The notes under the pieces are model-generated. The model had not been told where the DNA came from. It saw nothing but the letters and a program-made list of their open reading frames with translations, and searched no databases. Below are positions 32,363 through 40,476 of a stretch of 50,763 nt of DNA, piece by piece. Within the stretch, counting starts at the first letter, position 1. Each line of letters opens with the position of its first letter. The stretch lies in assembly GCA_944387915.1 (NCBI GenBank), contig CALXGT010000063.1, forward strand, positions 1 through 50,763, written 5' to 3'. Position numbers and translations under genes: made by a program. This DNA is from an uncultured Clostridia bacterium. GTDB taxonomy: Bacteria; Bacillota; Clostridia; Oscillospirales; Ruminococcaceae.

Positions 32363-33211
32363 ATGTCTTTAGTAAAAATGAATTTCGAAAGCCAATATCT
32401 CGGCAACAACCATAACATCAGCGTTATTTTGCCGGATAAGCCCAGAGGAAAATCTCCCGAAGAATTTTACCGAAGCGGCAAAAAATATAAAGTTCTCTGG
32501 CTTTTGCATGGTGCGTCCGGCGATCACTCCGACTGGCTGAGAAAGTCCATGATCGAACTGTATGCCTGTGAAAAGGATCTCATCGTGGTAATGCCCTCAG
32601 CATGGAACAGTGGTTATATGAACTGGCCGGATTTCGGTACTGGGCTTTCCATGGCGGATTATTTCTTTGATGAGCTAATGCCGTTGATCTACAACTGGTT
32701 CCCGGCGTCCGATAAAAGGGAAGATAATTTTATCGCCGGTCTTTCCATGGGATCTATGGGGTCGATGAAGTTTATCACCATGCATCCGGAGAAATTCGCG
32801 GCGGCGGCTTGTTTATCCGCGCCCTTCCGGGATGCGAAAGGGCTTTATGAAAACGATAGGGAGCGTTATGAAAAGCAAATTCTTCCCCGGTATGGCGCTA
32901 TCATCCAAAGTAAGTACAAAGGGGATCTGAACGCGTTTCTCGCTTCCGACGACAGCACCTGGGAGATGATGAAACGCATCGATCTTTCCGCGTTGCCGAA
33001 AGTGTATGTAGCGATTGGATTGGAAGATCACAATATTGCCGACGGCAGCTACTGGGATTTTAAAAATTACATCCAGAAGGATCTGAAGTTGGACTGGGTC
33101 TTCGAAGAAGAGGAAGGCTATAAGCATGAATGGCGGTTTTGGGATAAATACATCCAAAAGGCGCTTACCTTCTTCGGATTGGACCAGATGGACGCGGGCA
33201 ATCCCTTTTAA
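32363..33211 (+). CDS. Alpha/beta-hydrolase esterase, tandem copy 3
   Basis: 282 residues, the longest copy. The N-terminal third groups with copy 4 (GKSPEEFYRSG) rather than copies 1 and 2. The elbow reads GLSMGSMG, where the others have GLSMGG, and the oxyanion loop is HGASGDHSDW instead of HGTFGD. An insertion near residues 150-190 (NDRERYEKQILPRYGAI) is not found in the other copies. The acid region is IGLEDH, and the C-terminus is identical to copy 1 (YIQKALTFFGLDQMDAGNPF). The changes around the active site suggest a different substrate preference. Confidence 0.9.
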   Translation: MSLVKMNFESQYLGNNHNISVILPDKPRGKSPEEFYRSGKKYKVLWLLHGASGDHSDWLRKSMIELYACEKDLIVVMPSAWNSGYMNWPDFGTGLSMADYFFDELMPLIYNWFPASDKREDNFIAGLSMGSMGSMKFITMHPEKFAAAACLSAPFRDAKGLYENDRERYEKQILPRYGAIIQSKYKGDLNAFLASDDSTWEMMKRIDLSALPKVYVAIGLEDHNIADGSYWDFKNYIQKDLKLDWVFEEEEGYKHEWRFWDKYIQKALTFFGLDQMDAGNPF

Positions 33212-33232
33212 CTGAAAAAAGGAGGATACATT

Positions 33233-34048
33233 ATGGCATTATATCAGGTAAATTTTGAAAGTCAATATCTTGGAAATAACCACAAAGTTTCCATCATCCT
33301 TCCCGATAAACCCAGAGGAAAATCTCCCGAGGAGTTTTACCGCAGCGGCGCGAAATATAAAGTCCTCTGGCTTTTGCACGGCACCTTTGGCGATCACTCC
33401 GACTGGCTTCGTAAAAGCAATATCGAGCTGTATGCCTGTGAAGAGGATTTGATCGTGGTCATGCCTTCGGCGATGAACAGCGTTTATGAAAACTGGCCCA
33501 ACTTTGGAACCGGTTTTATGATGTGGGATTATCTGACCGAAGAGCTTATGCCTTACGTGTATAACTGGCTTCCGGCGTCCGACAAGAGAGAGGATAACTT
33601 TATCGCCGGTTTGTCTATGGGCGGACGGGGAACCATGAAATTCATCATCGGTCATCCCGAAAAATTCGCGGCGGCGGCGGTTTTGTCCTCTTCCCCCAGA
33701 GATCTTCGGGCGGAATTAGCTGAAGGGATCAATCCCCGTACGCAAAACGATATCGATCGCTGCGGCGGCGTAGAAGAGTATCTGGCGTCCAAGGAAAATA
33801 CCTGGGACAATATCAAACCGTTAGCCAAATCCGGCAAGCTTCCCAGACTTTATGTCTGCTGTGGTACGGCGGACGGCGCGTATAAAAACCATCTCGCCTT
33901 TAAAGAATATGCCAAGGAGATCGGTTTAGACGTTACCTTCCATGAGATCGAAGGCTACCGGCATGAATGGCGGTTCTGGGATCTGGAGATCCAAAATGCC
34001 CTGACCTTCTTCGGACTGGATCAGATGGACGCGGGCAATCCCTTTTAA
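33233..34048 (+). CDS. Alpha/beta-hydrolase esterase, tandem copy 4
   Basis: 271 residues, last of the array and followed by a strong terminator. The elbow is GLSMGGRG, the oxyanion loop HGTFGDHSDW, the acid region CGTADG and the His region GYRHEWRFWD. The N-terminal third is like copy 3, while the central pocket region (RAELAEGINPRTQNDIDR) is unique. GGAGG lies ahead of the ATG. All four copies share the closing DAGNPF, and the array reads as a series of duplications with divergence concentrated around the pocket. Confidence 0.9.
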   Translation: MALYQVNFESQYLGNNHKVSIILPDKPRGKSPEEFYRSGAKYKVLWLLHGTFGDHSDWLRKSNIELYACEEDLIVVMPSAMNSVYENWPNFGTGFMMWDYLTEELMPYVYNWLPASDKREDNFIAGLSMGGRGTMKFIIGHPEKFAAAAVLSSSPRDLRAELAEGINPRTQNDIDRCGGVEEYLASKENTWDNIKPLAKSGKLPRLYVCCGTADGAYKNHLAFKEYAKEIGLDVTFHEIEGYRHEWRFWDLEIQNALTFFGLDQMDAGNPF

Positions 34049-34083
34049 TTTGTAAAAAGCTCAAAAGTACTTTGGTACATAGG

Positions 34084-34115
34084 AAAACGGCACAGTGAAA
34101 GCACTGTGCCGTTTT
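34084..34115 (+). terminator. Rho-independent terminator of the esterase array
   Basis: A 14-base perfect stem including ACGGCACAGTG and CACTGTGCCGT, a four-base loop, ending in TTTT. Confidence 0.88.
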
Positions 34116-34120
34116 GTCGC

Positions 34121-34149
34121 TTGACAAGGGATTTTCTTTTCTCTACAAT
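34121..34149 (+). promoter_or_regulatory. Promoter of the SDR gene
   Basis: TTGACA (34121-34126) and TACAAT (34144-34149) with a 17-base spacer, directly after the esterase terminator. Confidence 0.82.
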
Positions 34150-34172
34150 GAAAGGGAAATGAGGGATTAGGT

Positions 34173-34943
34173 ATGGAAAAAAAGACGATAGCTGTCGTTA
34201 CCGGCGCCAGCGGCGGCTTAGGAAAAGAAATGGTCAAACTGTTGCTGTGGGAAGATGTCCAGGAAATCTTTGTTATCGCGAAAGATGAAGAAAAACTTTC
34301 GCGCCTTCGCCAAGAAATGGGGGAGCGGATCCGGATCTTTCCGATGGATCTTTCCGATCGGGACGCAATCCTTAATTTTGGAGCGGCGCTGTTAGCGGAA
34401 AACGTGACCATCCGCTATTTGGTGAACAGTGCCGGATACGCGAAATTCGGCTCTTGCCGGGATCTTTCCGTGTTGGGCTCGGTGGATATGATTGATGTCA
34501 ACTGCTCCGCCGTTGTTGCGATGGGGCTTGTTTGCCTTCCCTTTATGGAGCAGGGAAGCCGGATCCTTAACATTGCGTCTCAGGCGGCTTTCCAACCGCT
34601 TCCGTATTTGAATCTTTACGCAGCTACCAAAGCGTTTGTCCGAAACTACTCCCGTGGATTGAACGAGGAGCTGAAAGAAGACGGAATTACGGTAACCGCT
34701 GTCTGTCCGGGATGGATTCGCACCGACTTTTTTGACCGGGCGGAGATTGACGCGAAAAAAGCGCCTACTCGTTTTTTCCCTATGGCGTCTCCGGATCAAG
34801 TAGCGTTCAAGGCGCTTTCCGACGCAAAAAAAGGAAAGCCTATTTCAGTCTACGGTCTTTATACCCGTTTTTGCCATTTGGTTTCCAAGCTGCTTCCCCA
34901 AAAATGGATGATGAAGCTTTGGCTTTTCCAACAAGGGCTGTAA
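34173..34943 (+). CDS. Short-chain dehydrogenase/reductase
   Basis: 256 residues. The Rossmann signature is TGASGGLG (10-17), followed by NSAGYAKFG and the catalytic Ser (IASQAA) with Tyr149 and Lys153 in YAATK. The order and length fit classical SDRs that reduce or oxidise carbonyl substrates with NAD(P)H. A hydrophobic, basic C-terminus (SKLLPQKWMMKLWLFQQ) resembles that of membrane-associated SDRs. The substrate is unknown. It has its own promoter and is convergent with the DNA-metabolism gene at 34952. Confidence 0.9.
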   Translation: MEKKTIAVVTGASGGLGKEMVKLLLWEDVQEIFVIAKDEEKLSRLRQEMGERIRIFPMDLSDRDAILNFGAALLAENVTIRYLVNSAGYAKFGSCRDLSVLGSVDMIDVNCSAVVAMGLVCLPFMEQGSRILNIASQAAFQPLPYLNLYAATKAFVRNYSRGLNEELKEDGITVTAVCPGWIRTDFFDRAEIDAKKAPTRFFPMASPDQVAFKALSDAKKGKPISVYGLYTRFCHLVSKLLPQKWMMKLWLFQQGL

Positions 34944-34951
34944 TGGGATCG

Positions 34952-35764
34952 TTATTCTGCCAAAGCAGGGAAGACGCCGTCTCCTTTTAATTTTTGCTGC
35001 TCTTTCTTTCGGAACCCCTCGCCCAGCTCGGTCATATTTTCCCAATACCGTTTCGGCATATGAGTCATACGGCATCGAGGGTTATAGCGCCCTTCGATAG
35101 CGATTGTATCGTAATAATTTTGCCATAATTTTCGGTAGAAAGCTTCTGTTTCGTCTGATTGGGGCAGCATATAAGCGGCATTTTTCAAAAAAGAGATGGT
35201 GCGATTTTCGTAAATGAACGCTTCCCTGTGGGTTTGGTCGTAAATCAGGAAATTTTCATTGGGATAGCGATCCAAAAAATGATTGGCAATGACGGGCAGA
35301 ACATGGTTTTTGGGTGTGATTACGGCACAAAGGGAACCATCGATGTCGGAAAAGCGGATGAATCCCTTGAGCAGATGGGCTTCGTTTGAAAGATGGCGTA
35401 CCGCTTTGGTTAAGCGGTACACATGGTCGTCGGCGATTTGGTTTGCCGCTTTGGGGCCATCCCGAAAAGCCCGATGCAAAAAGCAAAGCATCGATCTTTC
35501 CTTATTGACTAAACAGCTTAAAAACCCAAGCCGAATCAGCTCATAGCAATAATTTCCCAACTTTGTCCGCACCGCGACATCTACCCGGTTTGCTTTTTTG
35601 CGGTCGGTTTGAATCCACTTTACCGGGTAAAGGGAAAACTGGCGGCTGTCTTCACTAAAAAAATCCGTAGGCAGTTCTTTGGCGCGAAAGCTTTCGAACA
35701 CGCCGCTCAAAAACCCGTAGTAGGTTCCGTCGTAACAGTAGGAGAGGTTGGTTTGAAAAGACAT
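34952..35764 (-). CDS. Radical-SAM-linked DNA metabolism protein (TIGR03915-like)
   Basis: 270 residues. The N-terminus CYDGTYYGFLSGVFESF and the central HRAFRDGPKAANQ with VRHLSNEAHLLKGFIRF match, as I recall the family, the DUF4130/TIGR03915 proteins always encoded beside a TIGR03916 radical-SAM enzyme. In some bacteria this family is fused to a uracil-DNA-glycosylase-like domain; that domain is absent here. The C-terminus includes EGRYNPRCRMTHMPKRYW. It starts 58 bases inside the radical-SAM gene, so translation is probably coupled. A role in DNA repair or modification is inferred from the partnership. No catalytic residues can be named. Confidence 0.85.
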   Translation of the reverse strand: MSFQTNLSYCYDGTYYGFLSGVFESFRAKELPTDFFSEDSRQFSLYPVKWIQTDRKKANRVDVAVRTKLGNYCYELIRLGFLSCLVNKERSMLCFLHRAFRDGPKAANQIADDHVYRLTKAVRHLSNEAHLLKGFIRFSDIDGSLCAVITPKNHVLPVIANHFLDRYPNENFLIYDQTHREAFIYENRTISFLKNAAYMLPQSDETEAFYRKLWQNYYDTIAIEGRYNPRCRMTHMPKRYWENMTELGEGFRKKEQQKLKGDGVFPALAE

Positions 35765-37053
35765 AATTTCATCTCGCTTTCGTTGGAGGACGCCATCGCG
35801 TCGAATAAGGAGAGCTGTTCGCCTTTGGTTCCCATAGTCCGAAAGGCGGGATCGTCGCCGGAAAGAGCCCGAAACGCCGCTAAAGGCGTTACGATAAGTC
35901 CTTCCCGAAGCTTTCCCTTACAGGTAATGAAAAATTGGGCGCGCTTTAATACCACACCGATTTTTTTGAGCGTGTCGTAATCTAAAGAATGGAGTTTTCG
36001 GGCGGAAAGGATCCGTTTTGCCGATCGCACCCCGATCCCCGGTACCCGCAGGAGAGTCTCATAAGGCACTTCGTTGACCTCTACCGGAAAGAAATCCATA
36101 TGACGCAGCGCCCAAGTGCATTTGGGGTCGATATAGGGGTTAAAAAAGGGATTTTCCTCGTCCAAAAGCTCCTTAGCTTCGAAATGATAATACCGTAACA
36201 GCCAGTCCGCTTGATAAAGCCGATGCTCCCGCAAAAGAGGCGGTTTTACGTTGGGGGCGGGAAGCAAGGGGTTATCCGACACCGGCATATAGGCGGAAAA
36301 AAATACCCGTTTCAATTTATATTTTTGATACAGGGCCGAAGAGAGGTTCAAAATCTGGTAATCGGTTTCCGGCGTGGCGCCGATAATCATTTGGGTGCTC
36401 TGTCCGGCGGGAACGAATCGGGGCGCATGGCGGTATCGAACCAGGTCCGACCGGTTTTCCTTGATTCCTCTTTGAATCTGCGCCATCGGAGCCAATACCG
36501 CCGTTCTCGTTTTATCCGGCGCCAGCAAGGAGAGACTTTGTTCCGACGGAAGCTCAATATTGACGCTCATTCGATCGGCTAAAATCCCAAGCTTTTGGAT
36601 CAATACGCGATCGGCGCCGGGAATGGCTTTGGCATGGATATAACCGTAAAAGCGATAACGGTACCGCAAAATCCGCAGCGTTTCGATCATCCGTTCACAG
36701 GTGTAATCCGGATCTCGTAAGATGCCGGAGCTTAAAAACAGGCCTTCAATATAGTTGCGTCGGTAAAACTCTATGGTCAGCTCCGCCAGTTCTTCCGGTG
36801 TAAAGGCGGCTCGCTTTACATCATTGGAGCGGCGATTAACGCAGTATTTACAGTCATAAATACAGGAGTTGGTCATCAGCACTTTCAATAAGGAAACACA
36901 TCTTCCATCCGCCGAAAAGGTATGGCAGATACCGCAATCTATGCTGCTTCCGATGCCGGTACCTTTGGAGCTTGCGGTCATACCGCTAGAGGTACATGCG
37001 GCGTCGTATTTCGCCGCGTCGGACAAGATGGTAAGCTTATCATATAAATTCAC
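35707..37053 (-). CDS. Putative DNA modification/repair radical SAM protein (TIGR03916-like)
   Basis: 448 residues from the GTG at 37053, preceded by AAGGCGG; an upstream TTG at 37077 gives eight extra unconserved residues. The family-typical start NLYDKLTILSDAAKYDAAC is followed by a radical-SAM cluster motif CIYDCKYC near residue 65. Near the C-terminus LLRVPGIGVRSAKRILSARK is a helix-hairpin-helix, a non-specific DNA-binding element. The enzyme likely uses a [4Fe-4S] cluster and SAM on a DNA substrate, but the reaction is not known. The DUF4130-type partner overlaps its end by 58 bases. The promoter carries an inverted repeat around the -10. Confidence 0.88.
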   Translation of the reverse strand: MNLYDKLTILSDAAKYDAACTSSGMTASSKGTGIGSSIDCGICHTFSADGRCVSLLKVLMTNSCIYDCKYCVNRRSNDVKRAAFTPEELAELTIEFYRRNYIEGLFLSSGILRDPDYTCERMIETLRILRYRYRFYGYIHAKAIPGADRVLIQKLGILADRMSVNIELPSEQSLSLLAPDKTRTAVLAPMAQIQRGIKENRSDLVRYRHAPRFVPAGQSTQMIIGATPETDYQILNLSSALYQKYKLKRVFFSAYMPVSDNPLLPAPNVKPPLLREHRLYQADWLLRYYHFEAKELLDEENPFFNPYIDPKCTWALRHMDFFPVEVNEVPYETLLRVPGIGVRSAKRILSARKLHSLDYDTLKKIGVVLKRAQFFITCKGKLREGLIVTPLAAFRALSGDDPAFRTMGTKGEQLSLFDAMASSNESEMKLCLFKPTSPTVTTEPTTGF

Positions 37054-37070
37054 AGTCGATCGCCGCCTTT

Positions 37071-37109
37071 CGAACAAATATTTTTATCAGTATACCAAAT
37101 GTTTGTTCG
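37071..37109. promoter_or_regulatory. Inverted repeat around the radical-SAM promoter
   Basis: CGAACAAATATTT (37071-37083) faces AAATGTTTGTTCG (37097-37109); 12 of 13 positions are complementary, with 13 bases between that contain the -10. Each arm starts with CGAAC, a half-site of the Firmicutes LexA box, but neither arm is a full box. Confidence 0.55.
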
Positions 37110-37117
37110 ATTGTCAA
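37089..37117 (-). promoter_or_regulatory. Promoter of the radical-SAM repair pair
   Basis: Minus-strand TTGACA (37117-37112) and TATACT (37094-37089), 17-base spacer. Transcription would start near 37082, inside the second arm of the inverted repeat. Confidence 0.8.
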
Positions 37118-37145
37118 CCGAAAAAGGCGATCGCAAGGAGGAAAA

Positions 37146-37667
37146 ATGAAACAACTGTATTTAATCGGCGGCCCTATGGGTGTAGGGAAAACGACGGTCT
37201 GCCAAATTCTTAAGCAAACATTAAATCGGAGCGTATTTTTGGACGGAGACTGGTGCTGGGATATGCATCCCTTTATCGTGACCGAAGAGACCAAAAACAT
37301 GGTGACGGAAAACATTACTTTTCTTTTGGGGCAGTTTCTTCGGTGCAGCGAGATCGAGAACGTTCTTTTTTGCTGGGTGATGCATGAACAGTCGATCATT
37401 GATGATATCCTCTCCCGCCTTCCCAAAGAACCATTCGAGGCAATTACATGTTCGTTGGTCTGTGACGAAAAGACATTGATCCATCGGCTGCAAAAAGATA
37501 TTGACAACGGGCTTCGGACTCCGGACGTCATAGATCGGGGGTTGGAACGATTGGTCCATTATGAAAAATTAAACACCATAAAAGTGGATGTTTCCCATCT
37601 CTCGCCGGAGGAAACCGCGAAAAAAATTCTCGCTTTGCAAGGACGAAAGAGCGGATTGCTTTTTTGA
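37146..37667 (+). CDS. P-loop NTPase / small-molecule kinase-like protein
   Basis: 173 residues with the Walker A motif GGPMGVGKTTV (8-18) and a DGDW segment near 33-36 resembling the acceptor site of shikimate/adenylylsulfate or nucleoside kinases. Arg-rich lid elements are modest (IHRLQKDIDNGLRTPDVIDR). The substrate cannot be deduced. AAGGAGG precedes the ATG. It is divergent from the radical-SAM gene, sharing a 92-base intergenic region, and no clear plus-strand promoter is seen there. Confidence 0.75.
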   Translation: MKQLYLIGGPMGVGKTTVCQILKQTLNRSVFLDGDWCWDMHPFIVTEETKNMVTENITFLLGQFLRCSEIENVLFCWVMHEQSIIDDILSRLPKEPFEAITCSLVCDEKTLIHRLQKDIDNGLRTPDVIDRGLERLVHYEKLNTIKVDVSHLSPEETAKKILALQGRKSGLLF

Positions 37668-37684
37668 GACGAACCCTCTATAAT
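37656..37684 (+). promoter_or_regulatory. Promoter of the HD hydrolase / rlmA pair
   Basis: TTGCTT (37656-37661) and TATAAT (37679-37684) with a 17-base spacer. The -35 lies within the last codons of the P-loop gene. Confidence 0.6.
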
Positions 37685-37713
37685 AAAATTACCAAAAGAG
37701 GAGAATGGAACGT

Positions 37714-38283
37714 ATGACTCAAGAATTTTTAAATTTGTATCAGGGAATCACCCGAAAAAACAACGAGAAGCTTCTCGCCTGGCTTCAAGCTAACGATTTT
37801 TTTACCGCGCCAGCCAGCACCCGGTATCATCTGGCGGTGGATGGCGGACTTTGCGCCCACAGCGTCCATGTGTATCGTCGGCTTCATAAAATCGTTGAAG
37901 AGGAGTATCGGGGAAAGGAAAGCCCCTATACCGAAGAGAGCTTGTTGGTTTGCGGGTTGCTCCACGATATCTGTAAAGTGAATTTTTATAAAAAAGAGCT
38001 TCGAAACGTCAAGGTAAACGGAGCTTGGGAACAACGGCCTTATTTTACCATTGACGAGCAGTTTCCTTACGGTCACGGGGAGAAAAGCGTTTTTTTGATC
38101 GAGCGGTTTATGCGTCTCTCGGTAGAGGAAGCGGTAGCCATCCGGTATCATATGGGAGGCTTTGACGCGAAAAACGGAGACTACAGCATCTCCAGAGCGT
38201 ATGAACGGTATCCGTTAGCGGTGATGCTCCATGCGGCGGATCTGACGGCGACGTATCTGGATGAGGGAGAAAGCAGGGGATAG
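37714..38283 (+). CDS. HD-domain phosphohydrolase
   Basis: 189 residues from ATG at 37714 (GAGGAG ten bases ahead; the ATG at 37705 is too close to it). The metal ligands of the HD superfamily are seen as His in CAHSVHVYRR, His-Asp in LLHDICKVN, a His pair in GHGEKS and RYHMGG, and Asp in HAADLTATY. It is probably a metal-dependent phosphohydrolase acting on a nucleotide or on the 3' end of RNA; the substrate is unknown. It is followed after one base by rlmA. Confidence 0.85.
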   Translation: MTQEFLNLYQGITRKNNEKLLAWLQANDFFTAPASTRYHLAVDGGLCAHSVHVYRRLHKIVEEEYRGKESPYTEESLLVCGLLHDICKVNFYKKELRNVKVNGAWEQRPYFTIDEQFPYGHGEKSVFLIERFMRLSVEEAVAIRYHMGGFDAKNGDYSISRAYERYPLAVMLHAADLTATYLDEGESRG

Positions 38284-38284
38284 T

Positions 38285-39130
38285 ATGGGATTTTGCTGCC
38301 CGATATGCAAAAAGCCTTTGTCTGTTGATAGCAAAAGCTTTGTTTGCGAAAACCGCCACTGTTACGACCGATCCAAAAGCGGTTATGTAAATCTCTTGTT
38401 GTCTCAATCCAAAAAAGGAACGCGCCATGGGGACGATAAAAGTATGGTAAACGCCAGGCGAGAGTTTCTAAAAAAGGATTTTTATCTTCCTTTCGCTGAA
38501 GCGGTGGCGGATACAGCGGCCCTTTCTTTTCCAGATCACGGCGTTTTATTGGACTGTGGCTGTGGGGAAGGATATTACACCGAAAAGGTAGTCGAGGCTT
38601 TCAAAAAGGCGGGGAAAAATGGGAAAATTTTGGGAATAGATATATCGAAGGACGCGCTGAACGCTGCGGGAAAGCGGGGAATTTTCGACGTCCTCGCCGT
38701 AGCCAGTGCCTACCGGCTTCCCCTTTTGGATGAAAGCTGTGATATGGTAATTACATTGTTCGCGCCAGTTTCCGAGAAGGAAATTTTCCGGGTACTAAAA
38801 CCAAACGGCGTTTTTCTTTTCGGCGCGCCGCTGAAACGTCATCTTTTTTCCTTAAAGGCAGCGATTTACGACCATTCTTATGAGAACGAAGAGGAAACGG
38901 CGACATTTCCTTCTTTGCGCCTGGAGAACGTTGAAGAAATAAAGGGAAAAATTTGGTTGCGCAGCAAAGAAGATATCGAAAATCTTTTTCGGATGACTCC
39001 CTATTACTACAAAACGGGAAGAAAGGATCAAGAAAAAATCGAGGGCCTTTCTTCGTTGGAAGTGGAGACGGAATTTGGCCTTTTTCTCTATCGAAAGCCC
39101 AAGGATTTTTCCGAAAGCTCTTTACTTTAA
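38285..39130 (+). CDS. rlmA: 23S rRNA guanine-N1 methyltransferase, RlmA/TlrB family
   Basis: 281 residues from ATG at 38285, one base after the preceding stop, with AGGGGA ahead; a frame from 38261 would overlap the HD gene. An N-terminal zinc finger (FCCPICKKPL ... CENRHCYD) is followed by SGYVNLL, the family bridge. The methyltransferase has the SAM-binding LLDCGCGEGYYTE at about 95-107. It methylates the N1 of a hairpin-35 guanine (G745 or G748) in 23S rRNA; the TlrB branch gives tylosin resistance. Which guanine is used here is not shown. Confidence 0.92.
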   Translation: MGFCCPICKKPLSVDSKSFVCENRHCYDRSKSGYVNLLLSQSKKGTRHGDDKSMVNARREFLKKDFYLPFAEAVADTAALSFPDHGVLLDCGCGEGYYTEKVVEAFKKAGKNGKILGIDISKDALNAAGKRGIFDVLAVASAYRLPLLDESCDMVITLFAPVSEKEIFRVLKPNGVFLFGAPLKRHLFSLKAAIYDHSYENEEETATFPSLRLENVEEIKGKIWLRSKEDIENLFRMTPYYYKTGRKDQEKIEGLSSLEVETEFGLFLYRKPKDFSESSLL

Positions 39131-39149
39131 AGAGAATCTATTGTAAAAT
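39121..39149 (+). promoter_or_regulatory. Probable promoter of the pyrH operon
   Basis: TTTACT (39121-39126) and TAAAAT (39144-39149) with a 17-base spacer, beginning at the end of rlmA. It is a moderate match. Confidence 0.5.
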
Positions 39150-39187
39150 AAGGGGAAGAAAAAGCGCAGCAGAAAGGTGGAATTTTT

Positions 39188-39910
39188 TTGGGACTCAAAT
39201 ACCAACGGGTACTGTTGAAGCTTTCCGGAGAGGCGTTGGCCGGAGAAAAAAAATTCGGACTGGACTTTGACACCATCCAGCCCATCTGTCGGGCCATCAA
39301 AGAGGCGGTCACTTTGGGAGCGGAGATTGGTATCGTCGTCGGCGGAGGCAATTTCTGGCGAGGAAGAAGCAGCGGCAGCATGGAGCGGAGTCGGGCTGAC
39401 CACATCGGTATGCTCGCCACTATGATGAACGCATTAGCTGTGGCGGACGCTTTAGAGGACGAAGGGGTACCGGTTCGGGTACAATCCGCTTTAGCGATGC
39501 CTCAGGTAGCTGATGTCTTTGTCAGAGATAAGGCTGTGGAGTATCTGAAACAAAAAACCGTGGTGATCTTCGGCTGCGGAACGGGTTGTCCTTATTTTTC
39601 TACCGATACAACTGCCGCTTTACGGGGCGCGGAAATCGGCGCGGATATTATTTTGAAGGCGACGATGGTGGACGGCGTCTACGATAAGGACCCTCATCGG
39701 TTTGCCGACGCGGTTCGGTACGATACGCTCACCTTTACCGAGGTTTTGGAGCAGAATCTCGGGGTTATCGACCTGACGGCGGCTTCTATGTGCAAAGACA
39801 ACGGATTGAAGTTAATGGTTTTTGATCTTGGAAAGCCGGAAAATATCGTAAAAGTATTAAAAGGCGAGCCGGTAGGCACTTTAGTCACCAACGAATCAAT
39901 GAAAAAGTGA
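39188..39910 (+). CDS. pyrH: Uridylate kinase
   Basis: 240 residues starting at TTG 39188 with AAAGGTGG ahead. LLKLSGEALAGEKKFGLD, VVGGGNFWRG and the MEADIVLKAT-like DIILKATMVDGVYDKDPH segment are diagnostic of the bacterial UMP kinase family. It forms a hexamer that makes UDP from UMP under UTP feedback and GTP activation. frr follows after ten bases. The rpsB-tsf pair that precedes pyrH in many bacteria is not here; rlmA is in its place. Confidence 0.96.
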   Translation: MGLKYQRVLLKLSGEALAGEKKFGLDFDTIQPICRAIKEAVTLGAEIGIVVGGGNFWRGRSSGSMERSRADHIGMLATMMNALAVADALEDEGVPVRVQSALAMPQVADVFVRDKAVEYLKQKTVVIFGCGTGCPYFSTDTTAALRGAEIGADIILKATMVDGVYDKDPHRFADAVRYDTLTFTEVLEQNLGVIDLTAASMCKDNGLKLMVFDLGKPENIVKVLKGEPVGTLVTNESMKK

Positions 39911-39920
39911 GGTTTTTGAT

Positions 39921-40475
39921 ATGAAAGAGCAGTTGAAAAAAGCGGAAGAAAAAATGCAAAAGAGTGTTTCTGTTCTGGAAGGGGAATTGGCTTCGGTTCG
40001 CGCCGGTCGGGCAAACCCGGCGATTTTGGATAAGGTTCAGGTAGACTATTACGGAACCATGACGCCTATCAACCAAATGGCGGGAATCAATGTTCCCGAC
40101 GCCAGAACTCTCATTATCCAGCCTTGGGACGCGTCCTCGCTCAAATCCATTGAAAAGGCGATCTTGGCTTCCGATTTGGGACTGAATCCCAATAACGACG
40201 GAAAAGTGATTCGCTTGAATTTTCCTCCTCTGACGGAAGAACGGAGAAAGGAATTGGCCAAGTCGCTCAATAAACTGGGCGAAGAAGGAAAAGTGGCCAT
40301 TCGTTCTATTCGCAGAGACGCGATTGAAAAGCTGAAAGCGATGAAAAAAGACGGCGAGCTTACCGAAGACGACGTGAAGGACGGAGAGAAAGAGATCCAA
40401 AAGCTGACCGATAAATATTGCAAAGAGATGGACACGGCAGTAGACAAAAAGCAAAAAGAGATTCTGGAGCTGTAA
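39921..40475 (+). CDS. frr: Ribosome recycling factor
   Basis: 184 residues, the normal length. Typical segments are LASVRAGRANPAILDKVQVDYYG, cut by the family's hinge, then IIQPWDASSLKSIEKAI, NDGKVIRLNFPPLTEERRKEL and the C-terminal helix KYCKEMDTAVDKKQKEIL. With EF-G it splits post-termination ribosomes. The gene is one base from uppS, in the standard pyrH-frr-uppS-cdsA order. Confidence 0.97.
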   Translation: MKEQLKKAEEKMQKSVSVLEGELASVRAGRANPAILDKVQVDYYGTMTPINQMAGINVPDARTLIIQPWDASSLKSIEKAILASDLGLNPNNDGKVIRLNFPPLTEERRKELAKSLNKLGEEGKVAIRSIRRDAIEKLKAMKKDGELTEDDVKDGEKEIQKLTDKYCKEMDTAVDKKQKEILEL

Positions 40476-40476
40476 T

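Noticed and set aside
30675-34048. CRISPR or satellite-type repeats
   Set aside because: The repeats are complete, diverged coding genes of about 820 bases, not short repeats with spacers.
37071-37109. Canonical LexA (DinR) box
   Set aside because: A full box needs CGAAC and GTTCG four bases apart; here they are 29 bases apart, so only a larger inverted repeat is claimed.
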